A stretch of 48,658 nt of DNA, taken from positions 1-48,658 of the forward strand of contig CALYQD010000017.1 of the NCBI GenBank assembly GCA_945280365.1. Direction: 5' to 3'. This DNA comes from an uncultured Apibacter sp. (GTDB taxonomy: Bacteria > Bacteroidota > Bacteroidia > Flavobacteriales > Weeksellaceae). The position numbers and the translations under genes were made by a program. Below, one piece after another: positions 32,166 to 42,514 of the stretch; positions within the stretch are counted from its first letter, which is position 1, and the number at the start of each line of letters is the position of its first letter. The notes beneath the pieces were generated by a model that was not told the DNA's origin, made no database searches, and saw nothing but the letters and a program-made list of their open reading frames with translations.

Positions 32166-34125
32166 TAACAAGAGAAGAAAAATATTAGCACGTACCTATT
32201 GGGTTTTCGTATTTATTCTACTATTTGCGGGATCTGTATTTATACGGCTTATATATATACAAACTCATGATACTGAAAAGTATAAAAATCTTGCACAAAC
32301 GACAAACTTCAGAAATGTTGAGGTTGTAGCTGCAAGAGGAAATTTATACGCTTCAGATGGAATCTTACTTGCTACAACGATTACCAAATATGATATTTAT
32401 ATGGATATGAAAACTATCCGCACAGAATTGTATCAGAATAATATTGGCGCATTATGCGATTCATTGCAAAAAATGTTTAAAAAGCCGAGCTTTTATTTTT
32501 ATTCGAGACTAAATGAAGGAAGAAAAAAAGAAAACCAATATTTAAAATTAGTCAAAGGTCTGGATTACGAACAATTTGCACGACTTAAAAATTTTCCCAT
32601 CCTAAATAAAGGGAAAAATAAAGGAGGCTTTATAGTAGAAAGAAGAACAGAAAGAGTAAAAACTATTTCAGGATTTGGGGGCAGAACTTTAGGATTTGAT
32701 GATGAGAGAGGTAAATCCGGATTGGAAGGAGCTTTCTCTGGTTATTTAAAAGGTAAAAACGGTAGAGAAATTCAACAACGAATTAACCAAAAACAATGGA
32801 AGCCCATAAATATTGAACTGGAGCCACAAGATGGTAATGATGTGTACACAACGATTGATATAAGGATTCAAAATATTGCATACTCTGCTTTACAAGATCA
32901 ACTTGAAAAATCAGAAGCTGACCACGGTTGCACTATAGTAATGGAGGTAAAAAGCGGGAAAATAGTTGCTCTTACCAATCTAAAAAGAACTAAAGAAGGA
33001 GAATATATCGATCTACGGAATTATGCTGTATGGGAAGCTGCAGAGCCTGGATCAACATTTAAATCCGTATCTATGCTCGCACTTCTTGACGATGGATATG
33101 TAGAACCTAATACAAAAGTTGATATAGGTCCGGGATATTGGGAATATCATAAACATATTATACGAGATGACCATGGAAGTGGTGTTATTACACTATCACA
33201 GGTTCTTTCTCAATCAAGCAATGTCGGGATATCTAAAATGGTAAGCACCTATTTTTCAAAAAATCCACAAGATTTCTTGAATAAAATCAATTCCTGGGGA
33301 ATAAATCAAAAAACGGATATAGATATTCCAGGAGAAAGCGCACCTTACATTCCAAAATATGACAAAAGATGGGGGCCGGTTACGCTTGCCTGGATGTCAT
33401 TCGGATATGGAATAAAGCTAACTCCTTTACAGATTCTCACTTTTTACAATGGGATAGCCAATAATGGGAAATTAATGAAGCCGCAGTTGCTATATAAAAT
33501 TGAAACTAAAGGCATCGTTACAGAAAAATTTACACCTATAGTAATAAATCAAAAAATGGCTTCTCAAAAAGCAATTAACGATTTAAAGAAAATGTTAACC
33601 TATGCCGTAGAAACCGGAACTTCGAGAAGCATTTATACGCCCAATTTATCTATGGCCGGTAAAACGGGAACTGCACAGGTAGAATATTGGAATAAAGGAA
33701 AAGGAAGACTATATCAAGCATCATTCTGTGGATTTTTTCCAGCAGATCAACCCGAATATTCTTGCATTGTAGTCATCAATAAACCCAAAAAAGGTTTTTA
33801 TGGGGCACAAGTTGCCGCTCCTGTATTTAAAGAAATAGCTGGAAAAGTGTATCTAAAAAAACCATTAAATCTACCTAAATTAGATAAATCTAAAGAATCA
33901 CAAAAAATAAATTTACTGATAACACGAAAACAAAAAATAACTATTAATCCACTAACTACTATAGTCCCAAATGTGATCGGCTATTATGGCAAAGATGCCA
34001 TACCTGCTTTGGAAAATTTAGGATTGAAAGTAGTATACACAGGAAATGGAAAAGTCGTGGAACAATCCATTATTGGCTTTCCAATAAAAAAAGGTATGAC
34101 CGTATATTTAAAATTAAGCGCATGA
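32158..34125 (+). CDS. ftsI: Septal peptidoglycan transpeptidase FtsI (PBP3-type) with PASTA domain
   Basis: This 655-residue class B penicillin-binding protein has a membrane helix near residues 13-33 and a dimerisation domain (AARGNLYASDGILLATTITK). Transpeptidase motifs are SxxK at Ser299-Thr-Phe-Lys302, SxN at Ser353-Ser-Asn355 and KTG at Lys502-Thr-Gly504. A C-terminal PASTA domain follows (VPNVIGYYGKDAIPALENLG), more typical of Gram-positive PBPs but usual in Bacteroidota FtsI. It cross-links septal wall and is the beta-lactam target. It overlaps murE by 4 nt (ATGA). Confidence 0.96.
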   Translation: MNNNKRRKILARTYWVFVFILLFAGSVFIRLIYIQTHDTEKYKNLAQTTNFRNVEVVAARGNLYASDGILLATTITKYDIYMDMKTIRTELYQNNIGALCDSLQKMFKKPSFYFYSRLNEGRKKENQYLKLVKGLDYEQFARLKNFPILNKGKNKGGFIVERRTERVKTISGFGGRTLGFDDERGKSGLEGAFSGYLKGKNGREIQQRINQKQWKPINIELEPQDGNDVYTTIDIRIQNIAYSALQDQLEKSEADHGCTIVMEVKSGKIVALTNLKRTKEGEYIDLRNYAVWEAAEPGSTFKSVSMLALLDDGYVEPNTKVDIGPGYWEYHKHIIRDDHGSGVITLSQVLSQSSNVGISKMVSTYFSKNPQDFLNKINSWGINQKTDIDIPGESAPYIPKYDKRWGPVTLAWMSFGYGIKLTPLQILTFYNGIANNGKLMKPQLLYKIETKGIVTEKFTPIVINQKMASQKAINDLKKMLTYAVETGTSRSIYTPNLSMAGKTGTAQVEYWNKGKGRLYQASFCGFFPADQPEYSCIVVINKPKKGFYGAQVAAPVFKEIAGKVYLKKPLNLPKLDKSKESQKINLLITRKQKITINPLTTIVPNVIGYYGKDAIPALENLGLKVVYTGNGKVVEQSIIGFPIKKGMTVYLKLSA

Positions 34126-35579
34126 AAAAGCTCTCAGATCTATTGAATAAAGTATCCATTGAAAAACTAATAGGAAATGTTAGTTCTTTAATCAAAGGTA
34201 TTGCTTTCGATTCAAGAAAAATTGAACCGGGATGTATTTTCTTTGCCATCAAAGGATATGATTTAGATGGGCATCAATTTATACCCCAAGCAATATCAAA
34301 AGGAGCTACTGCTATTATATGTGAAGAGTTGCCGGCTCAATGCTTTGATTCAGTCACTTATATTCAGGTTAAAGATACGAGCCTAGCTTTAGGAATAGTT
34401 GCCTCTAATTTTTATGATAATCCTTCAGAAAAATTGACACTTATAGGGATTACCGGAACTAATGGGAAAACTACAACTACCACTTTATTGTTTAACCTAT
34501 TTACACAATTAGGTTTTCATTGTGCTTTACTATCAACTATTGAAAATAGAATTTCAAATAAAATTTTAAAATCAAATCATACAACCCCCGACCCCATTAC
34601 TATTAATAATTTATTGGCACAAGCCGTTGAAAATAATTGTCAATACGCTTTTATGGAGGTCAGCTCACATGGAATTCATCAAAATAGATTAGCCGGACTT
34701 ACTTTTAAGATCGGAGCTTTTACTAATATTACTCATGATCATTTAGATTATCATAAATCATTTTCCAATTATATATTGGCAAAAAAGAAGTTTTTTGATG
34801 AATTACCAAAAACTGCAATAGCTATTACTAATGTTGATGACAAGAATGGACTGATCATGCTTCAAAATACAAAGGCTAAGAAGGTAACATATTCTTTAAA
34901 ATCAACTTCCGACTATAAAGGTAAAATTATTGAAAATAGGCTAGATGGAATGTTGTTGCAATTTAATAGTTACGAATTTTGGACAGTCTTAGCAGGTAAA
35001 TTCAATGCATATAATGAACTATTGTCATATGCCATTTCCTCTGAATTGGGTTTTGATCACTTAACTATATTGACAGCTCTTAGCAAATTACAAAGAGTTA
35101 AAGGACGTTTTGAAACCTACGTATCTGATGATCAAAAATATATTATTGTTGATTATGCTCATACTCCCGATGCATTACAAAATATATTAGAAGCAATCAA
35201 TCAATCTCGAACAAGGAATGAAAAGTTAATTACAGTATTCGGATGCGGAGGACACCGAGATAAGGAAAAAAGACCTAAAATGGGTAATATAGCTACTCAG
35301 TTATCTGATTTATCAATTATTACTTCAGATAATCCTAGAGATGAAAATCCGGATGAAATTATTACTGAAATCGAATCCGGAATTGAAGCACAAAATACCC
35401 ATAAATATCTTTCCATAACAGACAGAAAACAGGCCATACGAGCAGCTATTAAAATGACTCAGCCTAAAGATATAATTCTAATTGCTGGAAAAGGACACGA
35501 AAATTACCAAGAAATAAATGGAGAACGATTTCCATTTGATGATATGAACATAACTAAACAATTACTAAAAAATACATAA
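34122..35579 (+). CDS. murE: UDP-MurNAc-L-Ala-D-Glu:meso-diaminopimelate ligase
   Basis: This 485-residue ATP-dependent Mur ligase adds the third residue of the stem peptide. ATP-binding motif: [20 protein letters not shown]. The central domain has [16 protein letters not shown] and [11 protein letters not shown]. The DNPR motif at residues 403-406 ([13 protein letters not shown]) is characteristic of enzymes using meso-diaminopimelate rather than lysine, so the wall is probably of the A1-gamma type. It is coupled to ftsI by an ATGA overlap. Confidence 0.97.
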   Translation: MKKLSDLLNKVSIEKLIGNVSSLIKGIAFDSRKIEPGCIFFAIKGYDLDGHQFIPQAISKGATAIICEELPAQCFDSVTYIQVKDTSLALGIVASNFYDNPSEKLTLIGITGTNGKTTTTTLLFNLFTQLGFHCALLSTIENRISNKILKSNHTTPDPITINNLLAQAVENNCQYAFMEVSSHGIHQNRLAGLTFKIGAFTNITHDHLDYHKSFSNYILAKKKFFDELPKTAIAITNVDDKNGLIMLQNTKAKKVTYSLKSTSDYKGKIIENRLDGMLLQFNSYEFWTVLAGKFNAYNELLSYAISSELGFDHLTILTALSKLQRVKGRFETYVSDDQKYIIVDYAHTPDALQNILEAINQSRTRNEKLITVFGCGGHRDKEKRPKMGNIATQLSDLSIITSDNPRDENPDEIITEIESGIEAQNTHKYLSITDRKQAIRAAIKMTQPKDIILIAGKGHENYQEINGERFPFDDMNITKQLLKNT

Positions 35580-35586
35580 AGAAAAG

Positions 35587-36810
35587 ATGCTTTACCACTT
35601 ATTTGATTATCTAAATGTACATTATTATATACCCGGAAGTGGATTATATAAATATATTACATTCCGTGCCTTAGCTGCGGTATTTACATCTTTATTCATA
35701 TCATTAATTATAGGAAAAAGAATTATAAATTTTCTTAGAAAAAAGCAACTAGGTGAAACCGTTAGGGAATTAGGTCTTACCGGTCAGAAAGAAAAAGAAG
35801 GTACTCCAACTATGGGAGGAATAATTATTATTCTTGCCACATTGATTCCTGTACTATTATTCTGTAAGCTAAATAACATTTATATCATCATTCTAGTTAT
35901 ATCAACAATTTGGATGGGCATTATTGGCTTTTTGGACGACTTCTTAAAAATTCATAAAAAAAATAAGGATGGACTAAAAGGAAAGTTCAAAATCTTAGGA
36001 CAGATTAGTCTGGGAATTTTTGTAGGAGTTGTATTATATACCAATAAGGACATTGTAATTAGAGAAAAGATTGAAGGATCTCTTAATATTGAATTAGCAA
36101 AGGACTTTTATCCTAAAGAAAAATCATTTAAAACAACCATTCCTTTTTTTAAAAATAATCAATTTGACTATGGAAAAGTTTTAACATGGATAGGAGTTGA
36201 TGAAAAAGACTCACAAAATTTGGTATGGATTATTTTAATTCCTGTAGTTATCACCATTGTAACGGCTGTATCAAATGGAGCCAATTTAACAGATGGAATC
36301 GACGGATTAGCTGCTGGAAGTTCTGCTATTATAGTTACTGCACTTGCTCTTTTTGCTTATGTTTCTGGAAATATAATGATGGCGGATTACTTAAATCTAA
36401 TGTATATACCGAACTCTGGAGAAGTAGTAATATTTTCAGCAGCTTTTGCTGGGGCTTTAATAGGCTTTTTATGGTATAATACGTATCCGGCACAAGTATT
36501 TATGGGAGATACGGGAAGTTTAACCATAGGCGGATTAATTGCTGTTTTGGCTATCGTATTGAGAAAAGAACTCCTCATACCGGTGCTATGCGGAATATTT
36601 TTGGTTGAAAACCTATCTGTCATGGTACAGGTGAGTTATTTTAAATATACTAAGAAAAAATACGGAGAGGGAAAAAGAATATTCTTAATGTCTCCTCTTC
36701 ATCATCATTTTCAAAAATTGGGATACCATGAAAGTAAAATTGTTACTCGTTTTTGGATTATCGGTATTATGCTCGCAATTTTCTGTATTATAACCTTAAA
36801 AATAAGATAG
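35587..36810 (+). CDS. mraY: Phospho-MurNAc-pentapeptide translocase (lipid I synthase)
   Basis: This 407-residue enzyme with about ten membrane helices transfers phospho-MurNAc-pentapeptide to undecaprenyl phosphate. Motifs: [60 protein letters not shown] and the HHH segment [16 protein letters not shown] Bacteroidota-type extra loop of about 60 residues lies between helices in the middle (near residues 155-215). Starts 7 nt after murE. Confidence 0.97.
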   Translation: MLYHLFDYLNVHYYIPGSGLYKYITFRALAAVFTSLFISLIIGKRIINFLRKKQLGETVRELGLTGQKEKEGTPTMGGIIIILATLIPVLLFCKLNNIYIIILVISTIWMGIIGFLDDFLKIHKKNKDGLKGKFKILGQISLGIFVGVVLYTNKDIVIREKIEGSLNIELAKDFYPKEKSFKTTIPFFKNNQFDYGKVLTWIGVDEKDSQNLVWIILIPVVITIVTAVSNGANLTDGIDGLAAGSSAIIVTALALFAYVSGNIMMADYLNLMYIPNSGEVVIFSAAFAGALIGFLWYNTYPAQVFMGDTGSLTIGGLIAVLAIVLRKELLIPVLCGIFLVENLSVMVQVSYFKYTKKKYGEGKRIFLMSPLHHHFQKLGYHESKIVTRFWIIGIMLAIFCIITLKIR

Positions 36811-36816
36811 ATAAAA

Positions 36817-38151
36817 ATGAAGAAGCTAGTTATATTAGGTGGCGGAGAAAGCGGCGTTGGAGCTGCAATTTTAGGTAAAAAGGTAGGTTATGATGTCTTT
36901 CTTTCCGATAGAAATAGTATAAAAGAAAAATATAAAAATATTCTAACCGAAAAACAAATACCTTTTGAGGAAAATCAACATACGGTAGAAATGATTCTAA
37001 ATGCAGATTGGATTATAAAAAGCCCTGGAATTCCAAAAAAATCTAACATCATTCAAAAAATAAATGAAAGAAAAATTCGAATTTCTTCTGAAATTGAATT
37101 CGCTTCTCAATTTACAAAGGCTACATTAATTGCAATCACGGGGTCTAACGGAAAAACAACTACCACTTCTCTAACCTATCACATTTTTAAAAACGCAGGA
37201 TATCATGTAGGTCTAGCCGGAAACATCGGAAAAAGCTTTGCATGGCAAGTGGCTGAAGAAAATTTTGATTACTATATACTTGAAATCAGCAGTTTCCAAT
37301 TAGATGACATACAAAGTTTTAAACCACACATTGCTATGGTACTGAACATAAGCCCGGATCATTTGGATCGATATGATTATACATACCAAAAATATGTTGA
37401 TGCAAAATTTATGATAACCTCTAACCAAGATAAATACGATTTCTTTATATATAATGAAGATGACGTGATGACAAAAAATTGGTTTGAAAATAATGATACA
37501 CATGCTAACAAGCTTTCTTTTTCTTTAGATAATAAAATAGAAAACGGGGCTTATAGCGATAATGAATATATAAACTTCCACATTAACTCTGATACTTTTA
37601 AAATGAAAATTAATGAATTAGCACTAACAGGAAAACATAATATGGCCAATTCTATGGCAGCAGGGATTGCAGGAAAGCTTTCTAAAATTAAAAATGAATT
37701 TATAAAACAAAGTCTGATGGATTTTGAAGCAGTAGAGCATCGTCTAGAATTTGTTTTAAAAATTAATGGTATCAATTTCATAAATGACAGTAAAGCAACT
37801 AATGTAAACTCCGTGTATTATGCTTTAGAAAGCATGAAAACTCCAATTATTTGGATTGTAGGTGGTACAGATAAAGGAAATGATTATAACGAATTACTTC
37901 CTTTTGTACAACGCAAAGTTAAAGCTATTGTTTGCCTGGGAATAGATAATACCAAAATTATAAGCTCTTTTCAAGACATTGTTTCAAACATTGTAGAAAC
38001 TCAGTCAATGAAAGATGCAGTTAAAGCAGCTTATAGCTTAGGTTCTAAAGGAGATTCTGTTCTTCTTTCTCCAGCATGTGCTAGCTTCGATTTATTTAAA
38101 AATTACGAAGATCGTGGAAATCAATTTAAAGAAGAAGTTAGAAAACTTTAG
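36817..38151 (+). CDS. murD: UDP-MurNAc-L-alanine:D-glutamate ligase
   Basis: This 444-residue Mur ligase has the N-terminal nucleotide fold LVILGGGESGVGAAILGKKV, ATP motif AITGSNGKTTTTSLTYHIF, EISSFQLDDI, LNISPDHLDRY and the C-terminal INDSKATNVNSVYYAL. It adds D-glutamate to UDP-MurNAc-L-Ala in the cytoplasm. Short spacings to mraY (6 nt) and ftsW (3 nt) fit one operon. Confidence 0.97.
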   Translation: MKKLVILGGGESGVGAAILGKKVGYDVFLSDRNSIKEKYKNILTEKQIPFEENQHTVEMILNADWIIKSPGIPKKSNIIQKINERKIRISSEIEFASQFTKATLIAITGSNGKTTTTSLTYHIFKNAGYHVGLAGNIGKSFAWQVAEENFDYYILEISSFQLDDIQSFKPHIAMVLNISPDHLDRYDYTYQKYVDAKFMITSNQDKYDFFIYNEDDVMTKNWFENNDTHANKLSFSLDNKIENGAYSDNEYINFHINSDTFKMKINELALTGKHNMANSMAAGIAGKLSKIKNEFIKQSLMDFEAVEHRLEFVLKINGINFINDSKATNVNSVYYALESMKTPIIWIVGGTDKGNDYNELLPFVQRKVKAIVCLGIDNTKIISSFQDIVSNIVETQSMKDAVKAAYSLGSKGDSVLLSPACASFDLFKNYEDRGNQFKEEVRKL

Positions 38152-38154
38152 TAC

Positions 38155-39345
38155 ATGAAAAAATTAAAACAATACTTTAAAGGAGATATAACTTTATGGG
38201 CAGCGATATTTTTAATTTCGCTTGCATCCTTCTTACCTGTATATTCTGCAAGTTCTAACTTGCAGTATGTTGTCGGAGAGGGTTCTGTATTGGGACATTT
38301 TACTAAACATGCTGGATTCATTATAGTTGGCATTGGTATTGTTTTTATTTTTCAAAAAATTGATTATAAATATTTTGGAGGTTTTTCAAAATTATTATTA
38401 CCTGTAGTTATTTTTCTATTAATACTTACTTTAATGCAAGGAAAAAGTATTGACGGAGCAAATGCTTCTCGATGGCTAAAACTTCCAGGAGTGCCATTTG
38501 CTTTTCAAACTTCTGTTTTCGCTGCATTAATATTAAATATATATGTTGCCAGATATCTGGATAGAAATAAAGATAGAGAAATAACTTTTAATAACAGTTT
38601 TGTACCAATACTTTTACCTATATTCCTAGTAGTGGGATTAATATTTCCGGCAAACGGATCCACTGGAATTTTAATCTTTTTGATGGTGTTGGCTTTATTA
38701 TTTATCGGGGGGTATCCAATGAAAATATTACTTTCTATAATTGGAGTTGGTATAATTGTGGCTATTCTCTTTATAACAATCATGCTAAAATTTCCTGATA
38801 TGTTTCCTGGTCATAGGGTTCATACCTGGAAAAGCAGAATTGAGAACTTTGCTGGAGGAGAAGGAGAAGAAAGCTATCAAGTACAACAAGCAAAAGCGGC
38901 AATAGTTCAAGGCGGTATAATAGCTAGAGGTCCGGGAAAAAGTGCATTTAAGCAATCTTTACCTCAATCGTCCTCAGACTTTATTTTTGCCATTATAGTT
39001 GAAGAATATGGTATTATGGGTGCTATTACATGCTTTTTCCTTTACTTACTTATACTATGGAGAATAATAGTTATTGCTACAAAAGTGGAAAATATATTCG
39101 GCACCCTGTTAGTAGTAGGAATTGGATTGCCTATTATATTTCAGGCATTTTCAAATATGGCTGTTGCGGTAAACTTAATTCCTGTAACTGGCCAGCCATT
39201 ACCCATACTAAGCTATGGCGGAACCTCCATGTGGGTAACCTATATGGCTTTAGGAATTATTATCAGTGTAAGTCGTGATATGATTCCTGAAGAAAATATT
39301 AAAGAAAATAATAAAAAAGAAGATGTAAATTATGAAATCGCCTAG
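38155..39345 (+). CDS. ftsW: Septal peptidoglycan glycosyltransferase FtsW (SEDS family)
   Basis: This 396-residue SEDS protein has about ten membrane helices. Recognisable parts are the SRWLKLPGVPFAFQTS segment, GGIIARGPGKSAFKQSLPQ, SSSDFIFAIIVEEYG and NLIPVTGQPLPILSYGGTSM. These are hallmarks of FtsW/RodA; the dcw position argues for FtsW. It polymerises lipid II together with FtsI. It overlaps murG by 14 nt. The acidic, Asn/Lys-rich C-terminus is cytoplasmic. Confidence 0.95.
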   Translation: MKKLKQYFKGDITLWAAIFLISLASFLPVYSASSNLQYVVGEGSVLGHFTKHAGFIIVGIGIVFIFQKIDYKYFGGFSKLLLPVVIFLLILTLMQGKSIDGANASRWLKLPGVPFAFQTSVFAALILNIYVARYLDRNKDREITFNNSFVPILLPIFLVVGLIFPANGSTGILIFLMVLALLFIGGYPMKILLSIIGVGIIVAILFITIMLKFPDMFPGHRVHTWKSRIENFAGGEGEESYQVQQAKAAIVQGGIIARGPGKSAFKQSLPQSSSDFIFAIIVEEYGIMGAITCFFLYLLILWRIIVIATKVENIFGTLLVVGIGLPIIFQAFSNMAVAVNLIPVTGQPLPILSYGGTSMWVTYMALGIIISVSRDMIPEENIKENNKKEDVNYEIA

Positions 39346-40435
39346 ATTCCTACTTAGTGGTGGAGGTACTGGAGGACATATTTTCCCCGCAATAGCCATT
39401 GCAGATGAAATAAAACGTCGCTTACCCAATGCAGAATTTCTTTTCATAGGATCGGAAGATAAAATGGAGATGGAGAAAGTACCTCAAGCCGGTTATAAAA
39501 TTGAAGGATTATGGATTTCAGGAATTTCAAGATCTTCTATGCTTGCCAACCTAAAATTTCCTTTTAAGGTTTTTTCAAGTATCTTAAAATCACGAAAAAT
39601 TATTAAATCTTTCAAACCCGATGCTGCTATAGGCACAGGAGGATATGCATCCGGACCAGCTTTGTACGTAGCTGCAAATACAAATATTCCTACTTTTATA
39701 CAGGAGCAAAATTCCTTTCCAGGGATAACCAATAAGAAACTTGCAAATAAAACAAAGGGAATATTTGTTGCCTATAATAGTATGGATATGTTTTTTCCAA
39801 AAGAAAAAATACACTTTACAGGAAATCCTGTTAGAAAATCACTATTCAATAATAAAGTTTCACAAGAACAAGCAAAGAAAGAATTAAAATTAGATTTTTC
39901 TAAATTGGTTATATTATCAATAGGTGGATCTTTAGGTTCTAGGACTATAAATAATTTTTGGAAAAATAACTCAAAAATAATTGCTGATTCTGATATACAA
40001 ATTTTATGGCAAACCGGTAAATCGGATTACTCTGATATTATAAATAATTCTGAGTTAAAACATCCCAACATACAAATAACTGAGTTTATTAAAAATATGT
40101 CTCTAGCTTATGCTGCTGCTGATATAATTATTTCGAGAGCTGGAGCCATAGCTATATCCGAATTAACTTTAGCCGGAAAACCTACTATACTCATACCTTT
40201 TCCCTATGCTGCAGAAGATCATCAGACTAAAAATGCTCTGCAATTGGTTAATTATAAAGCAGCAAAAATGGTAAAAGATTCTGATGTTTCAAGTAAATTA
40301 TTAGAAGAAATTCAAAATCTCATTAGCAATGCCAATGAAAGAGAACTGTTAGGTGAAAATATTTTAAAAATGGCCAAACCTAATGCTACTGAAGAAATTG
40401 TTTCTCATATATTAAAAGAATTAAATTTTGAATAA
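39332..40435 (+). CDS. murG: UDP-GlcNAc:lipid I N-acetylglucosaminyltransferase
   Basis: This 367-residue membrane-associated GT28 enzyme makes lipid II. Motifs: LLSGGGTGGHIFPAIAIADE, AIGTGGYASGPALYVA, FIQEQNSFPGITNKKLANK and the donor-binding region ISRAGAIAISELTLAGKPTI followed by PFPYAAEDHQTKNA. It starts inside ftsW in another frame, so expression is coupled. Length is typical. Confidence 0.97.
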   Translation: MKSPRFLLSGGGTGGHIFPAIAIADEIKRRLPNAEFLFIGSEDKMEMEKVPQAGYKIEGLWISGISRSSMLANLKFPFKVFSSILKSRKIIKSFKPDAAIGTGGYASGPALYVAANTNIPTFIQEQNSFPGITNKKLANKTKGIFVAYNSMDMFFPKEKIHFTGNPVRKSLFNNKVSQEQAKKELKLDFSKLVILSIGGSLGSRTINNFWKNNSKIIADSDIQILWQTGKSDYSDIINNSELKHPNIQITEFIKNMSLAYAAADIIISRAGAIAISELTLAGKPTILIPFPYAAEDHQTKNALQLVNYKAAKMVKDSDVSSKLLEEIQNLISNANERELLGENILKMAKPNATEEIVSHILKELNFE

Positions 40436-40438
40436 TTA

Positions 40439-41800
40439 ATGACAGACATTCACACATATAAAAACTATTATTTTATAGGAATTGGAGGAATTGGAATGAG
40501 TGCCTTAGCACGCTATTTTAAATTTTCCAACTCAAATGTATATGGATATGATAAAACAAGTACTAAGCTAACTCATAGCCTAGAAAATGAAAATATACCT
40601 ATTCTATATGAAGATTCAATTTCATTACTTCCAAAAGATATTTCAGCGGGAAATACATTAATTATATATACACCGGCTATACCGAAAGATTTAAAAATTA
40701 AAAATTATTTTATTGAAAAAAACTTTACTCTCTTAAAAAGATCACAAGTTTTAGGAGAAATTACTAGAAGTACTTTATGTTTAGCCATAGCAGGAACTCA
40801 TGGAAAAACAACCACCTCTACCCTATTGGGGCATATATGTAAGTATGCAAATCTACCTTCGACTGCTTTTCTCGGCGGCATTTCAGCAAATTATAATTCT
40901 AATTTTATTTATAATGGAGCTGAAATTTCTATTGTTGAAGCAGACGAATTCGATAGATCTTTTCTTGCCTTATCACCCAATATGGCGACTATAACCTCAA
41001 CAGACTCCGATCACCTAGATATATATGGAAATAAAGAAAATATTATAGATTCCTATAATAAGTTCGCAGCATTGATTCCAGAAGATGGATTCTTAGTAGT
41101 AAAAAAGGGATTACCCATCCGGGCAAAACATTTAACTTATTCCGCACAGGAAAAGGCTGATTATTACGCTGAAAATATTCAAATTGTCAATGGAAGTTTT
41201 AAATTTGATTTAATAACTCCTAAACAAACTATAAAAGATTTCAAACTGCCTATTCCGGGAAAGCATAATGTAGAAAATGCAATAGCCGCCTTAGCAATCG
41301 GTTTAAAACTAGGTATTGAACCCGATATTTTACGTAAAGCATTAGCTGAATTTAAAGGAGTTTTACGAAGATTCAACCAGCATATTTTCGAGAACGATAC
41401 AATATATATTGATGATTATGCACATCATCCGACTGAGATAAACGCAGTAATTGATACTATTAGAAATATGTATCCTTCAAAAAAATTACTGACTGTTTTT
41501 CAACCTCATCTCTATTCTAGAACAAAAGATTTTGCTGAAGATTTTGCTAATAGTCTTAGTAAAACAGACCAACTAATTCTGTTAGACATTTATCCTGCAA
41601 GAGAAATTCCTATTGAGGGAGTTACCTCGGAATGGCTTGCTGAAAAAATTGAATTAGATAATAAAGAGATAAGCTCGATAGACAATGTTTTAAATACTAT
41701 TAAGACAAAAGATTTTGATGTGCTTCTTACTATAGGAGCCGGTAATATTGATACTTTACATGATCCTATAATTAATTGGCTTAATGAAATTAAAATATAG
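40439..41800 (+). CDS. murC: UDP-N-acetylmuramate:L-alanine ligase
   Basis: This 453-residue Mur ligase adds the first stem residue. It begins with the Rossmann motif YFIGIGGIGMSALARYFKFS, then ATP motif AIAGTHGKTTTSTLLGHI, IVEADEFDRSFL, TSTDSDHLDIYGN and the C-terminal YIDDYAHHPTEINAVIDTIR with FQPHLYSRTKDFAEDF. These are diagnostic for MurC. It overlaps ftsQ by 17 nt and begins 3 nt after murG. Confidence 0.97.
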   Translation: MTDIHTYKNYYFIGIGGIGMSALARYFKFSNSNVYGYDKTSTKLTHSLENENIPILYEDSISLLPKDISAGNTLIIYTPAIPKDLKIKNYFIEKNFTLLKRSQVLGEITRSTLCLAIAGTHGKTTTSTLLGHICKYANLPSTAFLGGISANYNSNFIYNGAEISIVEADEFDRSFLALSPNMATITSTDSDHLDIYGNKENIIDSYNKFAALIPEDGFLVVKKGLPIRAKHLTYSAQEKADYYAENIQIVNGSFKFDLITPKQTIKDFKLPIPGKHNVENAIAALAIGLKLGIEPDILRKALAEFKGVLRRFNQHIFENDTIYIDDYAHHPTEINAVIDTIRNMYPSKKLLTVFQPHLYSRTKDFAEDFANSLSKTDQLILLDIYPAREIPIEGVTSEWLAEKIELDNKEISSIDNVLNTIKTKDFDVLLTIGAGNIDTLHDPIINWLNEIKI

Positions 41801-42512
41801 ATTTATAAAAATATTTTCATTGATAATAGTATTAGGGTTTCTAATGAACTTCGCTGTACGAAGACATAACGATAGAAATATAGATACAGTAAGAATTCAT
41901 ATTGAAAATTCTGATTATATACATTTTATTACTAATACTATGGTCAAAGATATAGTAAATCTATCTTCAGAAAACGGAAAAAAAGCTATTAAAATAAAAG
42001 ATATAAACATTTCAAAAACGGAAAGTAATTTAGATTCAAATCCATTTATTTCTAATAGTAATGTATATATTGATCTAAATGGTTCTATTAATATAAATAT
42101 TGATCAAAAAATTCCTGTAGTTCGAGTAAAAACCTCTAATGAAGAATTTTATTTGGATAAATCCGGAAGTAAATTTCCTTTATCTAGAAACTTTTCATTA
42201 CCTTGTTTAATTGCAACCGGGGAAATAGAAAATAAAGAATTTAATAATTTAGTAAAATTAACTCAATTAATTGCAGAAGATGATACATTAAAAAACCATA
42301 TTGTAAGTATTGTAAAAGACAAAAAAAATTGTTATAATTTTCTTTTAAATATACCGGGAGTATATATTGAATATGGAGAATTAAAAAATAATCATCAAAA
42401 GCTTACTAATTTAAAAGAATTTTACAGACAATATTTAGATTATGTAGGTTTTGGAGTGTATAAAAAAATAAGTTTAAAATATGACAATCAAATAGTTGCA
42501 ACAAAAAGATAA
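41784..42512 (+). CDS. ftsQ: Cell division protein FtsQ
   Basis: This 242-residue bitopic protein has a short basic N-terminus, a membrane helix (FIKIFSLIIVLGFLMNFAV) and a periplasmic region with a POTRA-like part (IKIKDINISKTESNLDSNPF, then SNVYIDLNGSININI) and an FtsQ domain (VVRVKTSNEEFYLDKSG). Sequence is poorly conserved, but topology and position between murC and ftsA support FtsQ, which recruits FtsL and links FtsA to septal wall synthesis. Only 2 nt separate it from ftsA. Confidence 0.9.
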   Translation: MKLKYRFIKIFSLIIVLGFLMNFAVRRHNDRNIDTVRIHIENSDYIHFITNTMVKDIVNLSSENGKKAIKIKDINISKTESNLDSNPFISNSNVYIDLNGSININIDQKIPVVRVKTSNEEFYLDKSGSKFPLSRNFSLPCLIATGEIENKEFNNLVKLTQLIAEDDTLKNHIVSIVKDKKNCYNFLLNIPGVYIEYGELKNNHQKLTNLKEFYRQYLDYVGFGVYKKISLKYDNQIVATKR

Positions 42513-42514
42513 AT

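Noticed and set aside
39493-39814. Minus-strand ORFs opposite murG
   Set aside because: Antisense shadows of a conserved essential gene.
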